DNA of 16,514 bases from an uncultured Fidelibacterota bacterium (GTDB taxonomy: Bacteria > Fidelibacterota > Marinisomatia > Marinisomatales > UBA8229): NCBI GenBank assembly GCA_913054425.1, contig CAJXJG010000016.1, positions 1 to 16,514 of the forward strand, given 5' to 3'. The notes under the pieces are model-generated. The model worked only from the letters and a program-made list of their open reading frames with translations. It was not told the origin of the DNA and searched no databases. Positions 13,811 through 16,514 of the stretch are shown here, piece by piece; within the stretch, counting starts at the first letter, position 1, and each line of letters starts with the position of its first letter. The position numbers were made by a program, and so were the translations under genes.

Positions 13811-14074
13811 CTAGAATAATTGCCCAATCCAAATTTTCAGATATTCACCAAGTAGTTTATACAGAATAATCGTGTAAGGAAATGCCAAAGCAAAAAAGGC
13901 AATCGGGCTAATTCGCATTTGCTTCGCAAAGGGATTATTCTCCTGCTGTTTCGTGTACCATTTTCTGACCTGTTGAAATGTAAGATGTGCAAATAATCCT
14001 GCCAAGATGAACAGAAAGAGGATAATCAGGTGATCGAAACCGGACAGAGAATTCAGCCAACGCGCAAAATTCAT
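13811..14074 (-). CDS. Small two-helix membrane protein, unknown function
   Basis: This 87-residue protein has two hydrophobic helices (about 15-35 and 57-80) separated by a charged loop (QQVRKWYTKQQENNPFAKQM). Its ATG overlaps the TAA of the ROK kinase gene by one base, so it is the third, translationally coupled gene of the minus-strand operon. I do not recognise the family. Its stop lies about 50 nt from the terminator-like hairpin. Confidence 0.75.
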   Translation of the reverse strand: MNFARWLNSLSGFDHLIILFLFILAGLFAHLTFQQVRKWYTKQQENNPFAKQMRISPIAFFALAFPYTIILYKLLGEYLKIWIGQLF

Positions 14075-14955
14075 TATCCAGCTCCCGCGAGGAGCGCTGA
14101 TCCAAATACGCCTGCTGAATCTCCAAGTTTATTCTTCAAAATAGGCGTTAAAACGTGCTCGCTAAATACTTCAGCATAGACAGCATCTTTTCCTTCAGAA
14201 TAAAGTATATCAACTTTTGAAAGCCCACCACCCAGCACAATGCAATCAGGATCGACTATATCGATTATATGACTTAAAGCACGGCCATAGTTAAGAATAA
14301 ATTTATCTTTCCATTCAGGGTGTGTATTATATAAACCGTTATCAATAATATCAGTTACGATTTGATTTTCTCCTGTTAATTTATACCATTCTTTTTCTAA
14401 AGCAGTACCGCTGATATATGATTCTGTACAGCCTTTATTTCCACAATAACAATCTCTGCCATCGGGGTATAAAACATGGTGACCCCATTCACCGGCAATA
14501 TGATTTGGACCCCGATGGATTTTTCCATTAATAATTATTCCGCCTCCAACCCCCGTACCCATAATAACACCGAACACCATATCATAACTTTTAGCCGCTC
14601 CCAACATTGCCTCAGCGAGGGCAAAACAGTTTGCATCGTTTTCCATTAATACAGGAAGGTCAAACTCTCTTTCCAGATCTTTTTGCAGGGGTTTTCCAAT
14701 AAGACAAATTGTGTTGCTATTTTTCATTGTTCCCATGGAAGGGTCTACGGCGCCAGGAGTACAAATACCAATCTGTTCAACGCCAGTTGATTTGTCTAAT
14801 AATTTATGGCCCAAACCGGTTATTCTGTCTATTATGGCTTCATAGCCATCTTCACGATTTGTTGGGATCCTTTTTCGATCGATTGTATTGTATTTTTCAT
14901 CCAGGACAATCCCTTCAATTTTTGTTCCACCAAGATCAATACCTATTTTATTCAT
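14074..14955 (-). CDS. ROK family sugar kinase (fructokinase/glucokinase type)
   Basis: This 293-residue protein has the ROK layout: phosphate-binding IGIDLGGTKIEG (4-15), catalytic D107 in MENDANCFALAEA, GTGVGGG (133-139), and the ROK zinc site formed by the His of GEWGHHVLYP (159/160) and the cysteines of CYCGNKGCTES (C169, C171, C176). It would phosphorylate a hexose, with ATP, in the cytoplasm. The CYCG-GCTES-ISGTAL segment is closest to Mak-type fructokinases, but sugar preference cannot be fixed by motif. The ATG at 14955 is chosen because the TTG before it adds only one residue and AAAGGT lies at the right distance. It overlaps the Nudix gene by 8 nt and the small membrane gene by 1 nt. 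Confidence 0.93.
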   Translation of the reverse strand: MNKIGIDLGGTKIEGIVLDEKYNTIDRKRIPTNREDGYEAIIDRITGLGHKLLDKSTGVEQIGICTPGAVDPSMGTMKNSNTICLIGKPLQKDLEREFDLPVLMENDANCFALAEAMLGAAKSYDMVFGVIMGTGVGGGIIINGKIHRGPNHIAGEWGHHVLYPDGRDCYCGNKGCTESYISGTALEKEWYKLTGENQIVTDIIDNGLYNTHPEWKDKFILNYGRALSHIIDIVDPDCIVLGGGLSKVDILYSEGKDAVYAEVFSEHVLTPILKNKLGDSAGVFGSALLAGAG

Positions 14956-15586
14956 CAATAACCTTTTTTAATACTGTTTTAAATTCTGATAAAACCATAG
15001 AAGTTGCACCCCAAACCTTTTGCTTGTTTAACAGAAAATAAGGGACATCAAACACATAATCCCGAATAGTCTGTTCTTCCCGCTGACAGGAATTTTGATC
15101 CATAAGCGCTGAGACTGAAACTGCGAACAAAGACTCAACTTCTGTTGGATCCGGATATGTCTCTGGTTTATCATCCACCCAGCCCACAAATGGATGGATC
15201 AAGAAACCAGTAACCGGGACAAAGAGAGGTGTCAATGCACCCATGAATTGAATACGTTCTGCACGAACTCCGATTTCCTCATTCGTTTCTCTTAAAGCTG
15301 TTTCCCACAACTGTTCACCTTCTTCCCAGGCACCTCCCGGTAAGGAAATTTGTCCCTTGTGGTGCTGAACCACATTGGTTCGTTTTGTAAGGAAAAACCG
15401 AATGTCCTGTTTTACCGGAAAAAGGAGGATCAGCACAGCAGCAGGATTGGCACATTCACTGTTCGAGGAATATTTGATAGGGTTTCTAGGTTTAATCAGC
15501 ATTATTTTCTGTGCAGATTTTCCCGGTAATTCCTTTACTAAATGCTGGGCCAATTTTATTTTTAATGTGTGAATATCCAAAACCAA
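14948..15586 (-). CDS. Nudix hydrolase, CoA pyrophosphatase (NudL/UPF0035) type
   Basis: This 212-residue protein contains the Nudix box G85-x5-E91-x7-R99-E100-x2-E103-E104-x-G (GGAWEEGEQLWETALRETNE then EIGV). Just before it is LTKRTNVVQHHKGQISLPGG, the extra signature that marks the CoA-pyrophosphatase branch. It would cleave CoA or acyl-CoA to 3'-phosphoadenosine phosphate and a phosphopantetheine product. The frame begins right after a TGA, and the only upstream candidates are TTG codons at 15586 and 15580; the next ATG (residue 29) would cut into the normal N-terminus. It leads the operon with the ROK kinase. Confidence 0.9.
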   Translation of the reverse strand: MVLDIHTLKIKLAQHLVKELPGKSAQKIMLIKPRNPIKYSSNSECANPAAVLILLFPVKQDIRFFLTKRTNVVQHHKGQISLPGGAWEEGEQLWETALRETNEEIGVRAERIQFMGALTPLFVPVTGFLIHPFVGWVDDKPETYPDPTEVESLFAVSVSALMDQNSCQREEQTIRDYVFDVPYFLLNKQKVWGATSMVLSEFKTVLKKVIDE

Positions 15587-15700
15587 TCAGAGATTATGTT
15601 CATGATAACCTACAAATTTACGGGAAAATAAATGATTGTAAAACCCTTGGAATATATTCCGGTCTATTTGAATAATCTGGTCAATGTTTCCACGTAAATC

Positions 15701-16339
15701 ATGAGGATAAAACACATTATTTGGGATTGGAACGGTACCCTATTGGATGACCGGTGGCTCTGTGTGGAAGCTATTAACACAGCATTGAATAAACGGAAAA
15801 TATCAACACTTACTGAAGATCGATACAGGGAAATTTTCTCATTTCCTGTAGAAGATTATTATAAAAAAGTGGGCTTCGATTTTGAGAAGGAACCTTTCCA
15901 TGTACCGGGAGATGAGTTTGTGGAATATTATGAGGACCATTTTCATCGGGTTGACCTGCATGATGACGTGATACCTGTTTTAGATAGAATAAAAGAGAGT
16001 AGCCGATCACAATCCGTCTTATCCGCTGGTAAACAGGAATTCTTGATTGAATGGATCAAAGATCATGGTCTGTCCGACTATTTTATTAAAGTATTGGGAA
16101 TAGACAACCAATATGCCACAGGAAAAACGGCGCTTGGTGTGTCCTGGATCAATGAAATGCAATATCACCCTGAAGAAGTTATCATGGTTGGGGATACGAT
16201 CCATGACAGTGAAGTAGCGGAAGCTATGGAAATCGATTGTGTTCTGGTGTCCAATGGCCATGTGAGTCAGGAAAGGTTAAAAACCACTGGTAGAAAAGTG
16301 GTTTCAGATTTGAATGAGTTTATTAACGTTTTAAATTAA
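15701..16339 (+). CDS. HAD-superfamily phosphatase (phosphoglycolate-phosphatase-like)
   Basis: This 212-residue protein has HAD motif I as IWDWNGTLLDD (nucleophile D9), motif II Ser108 (VLSAGK), motif III K142 (ATGKTALG) and motif IV GDTIHDSEVA (164-173). A helical cap lies between motifs I and II, as in subfamily I. The second Asp of the usual DxDGT is Asn11 here, a change seen in a known DWNGTL subgroup but one that removes the standard acid/base residue, so the activity may be slow or specialised. It is divergent from the Nudix gene with 114 nt between them. The ATG at 15701 lacks a clear ribosome-binding site. Substrate not determined. Confidence 0.88.
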   Translation: MRIKHIIWDWNGTLLDDRWLCVEAINTALNKRKISTLTEDRYREIFSFPVEDYYKKVGFDFEKEPFHVPGDEFVEYYEDHFHRVDLHDDVIPVLDRIKESSRSQSVLSAGKQEFLIEWIKDHGLSDYFIKVLGIDNQYATGKTALGVSWINEMQYHPEEVIMVGDTIHDSEVAEAMEIDCVLVSNGHVSQERLKTTGRKVVSDLNEFINVLN

Positions 16340-16429
16340 TTGAGATGTGAATTGAAAAATATTTCATCCAAGTGAATTTAACACTTAGTCCGAAAAATGC
16401 ATAATCACCAATATTAATAATAACAATTT

Positions 16430-16514
16430 GTGAATAATCCTGCCCTCACCCTTGCACTCGCTATGGTATTTGGAATGATAGCACAAATAACTGCTCGTCA
16501 TTTACGTATCCCTG
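16430..16514 (+). CDS. Cation:proton antiporter-like protein, N-terminal fragment (runs off the right edge)
   Basis: From a GTG at 16430 the frame reads VNNPALTLALAMVFGMIAQI then TARHLRIP and stays open to the window end. A short N-terminus, a first helix with A-Q-x-x-A-R, and RIP at its end are typical of CPA-type Na+/H+ and K+/H+ antiporters. An in-frame stop at 16421 rules out a longer start, and no ATG is available. Only 28 residues are visible, so the family call is tentative. Confidence 0.5.
   Translation, partial: MNNPALTLALAMVFGMIAQITARHLRIP

Noticed and set aside
16281..16304. Inverted repeat AAACCACT/AGTGGTTT as a possible terminator
   Set aside because: It lies inside the last codons of the HAD phosphatase gene and has no T-run after it.
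1..16514. CRISPR arrays, tRNA or rRNA genes, and transposase or integrase genes
   Set aside because: Read on both strands; no regularly spaced repeats, no tRNA cloverleaf noticed, and no recombinase reading frame seen.

Overview
The window most likely comes from a bacterium of the Fibrobacterota-Chlorobiota-Bacteroidota side of the tree, possibly Marinimicrobia (Neomarinimicrobiota). This is inference from three things: an AT-rich genome with tightly packed operons, a complex I operon without nuoEFG, and a secreted protein ending in the dockerin-like Ca-binding repeat that is common in that group. No rRNA or tRNA was found to confirm it.

Region 1 (1-5293, minus strand) is a compact NADH:quinone oxidoreductase operon in the order nuoA-B-C-D-H-I-J-K-L. 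Adjacent genes overlap by 1-10 nt or lie within about 35 nt, and nuoL runs off the left edge. NuoC and NuoD are separate, and nuoE, nuoF and nuoG are absent between nuoD and nuoH. A plausible sigma70-like promoter lies just upstream of nuoA.

Region 2 (5294-6860, plus strand) holds a monofunctional proline dehydrogenase divergent from the nuo operon, followed by a small CoA-binding-domain protein. Both the dehydrogenase and the nuo complex would feed electrons into the quinone pool.

Region 3 (6861-7599) has no intact gene. It carries what looks like a single integron-type gene cassette: a decayed SAM-dependent methyltransferase gene lies between a GTTAGCTGGGCA start and a TGCCCAGCTAAC end, and a structured attC-like site closes with GTTAGGC. 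No integrase is in the window. A small four-helix membrane protein starts 17 nt after that GTTAGGC. This is the most unusual stretch seen here.

Region 4 (7973-11340) encodes envelope or secreted proteins: a secreted pyroglutamyl-peptidase-like protein with a dockerin-like tail, a convergently overlapping YidD-domain fusion protein (minus), and a divergent exported metallophosphatase-like protein coupled to a small membrane protein.

Region 5 (11387-13633) holds two small membrane proteins (minus), a 2,4-dienoyl-CoA reductase-type SDR enzyme (plus) and a very AT-rich P-loop kinase-like gene (plus) followed by a terminator-like hairpin.

Region 6 (13811-16514) is a minus-strand operon of Nudix CoA-pyrophosphatase-like protein, ROK sugar kinase and small membrane protein. 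Divergent from it are a HAD phosphatase and the first codons of a cation:proton antiporter-like protein, both on the plus strand. I did not find a clear new defence or metabolic system; the cassette and the unusual domain architectures are the main leads.
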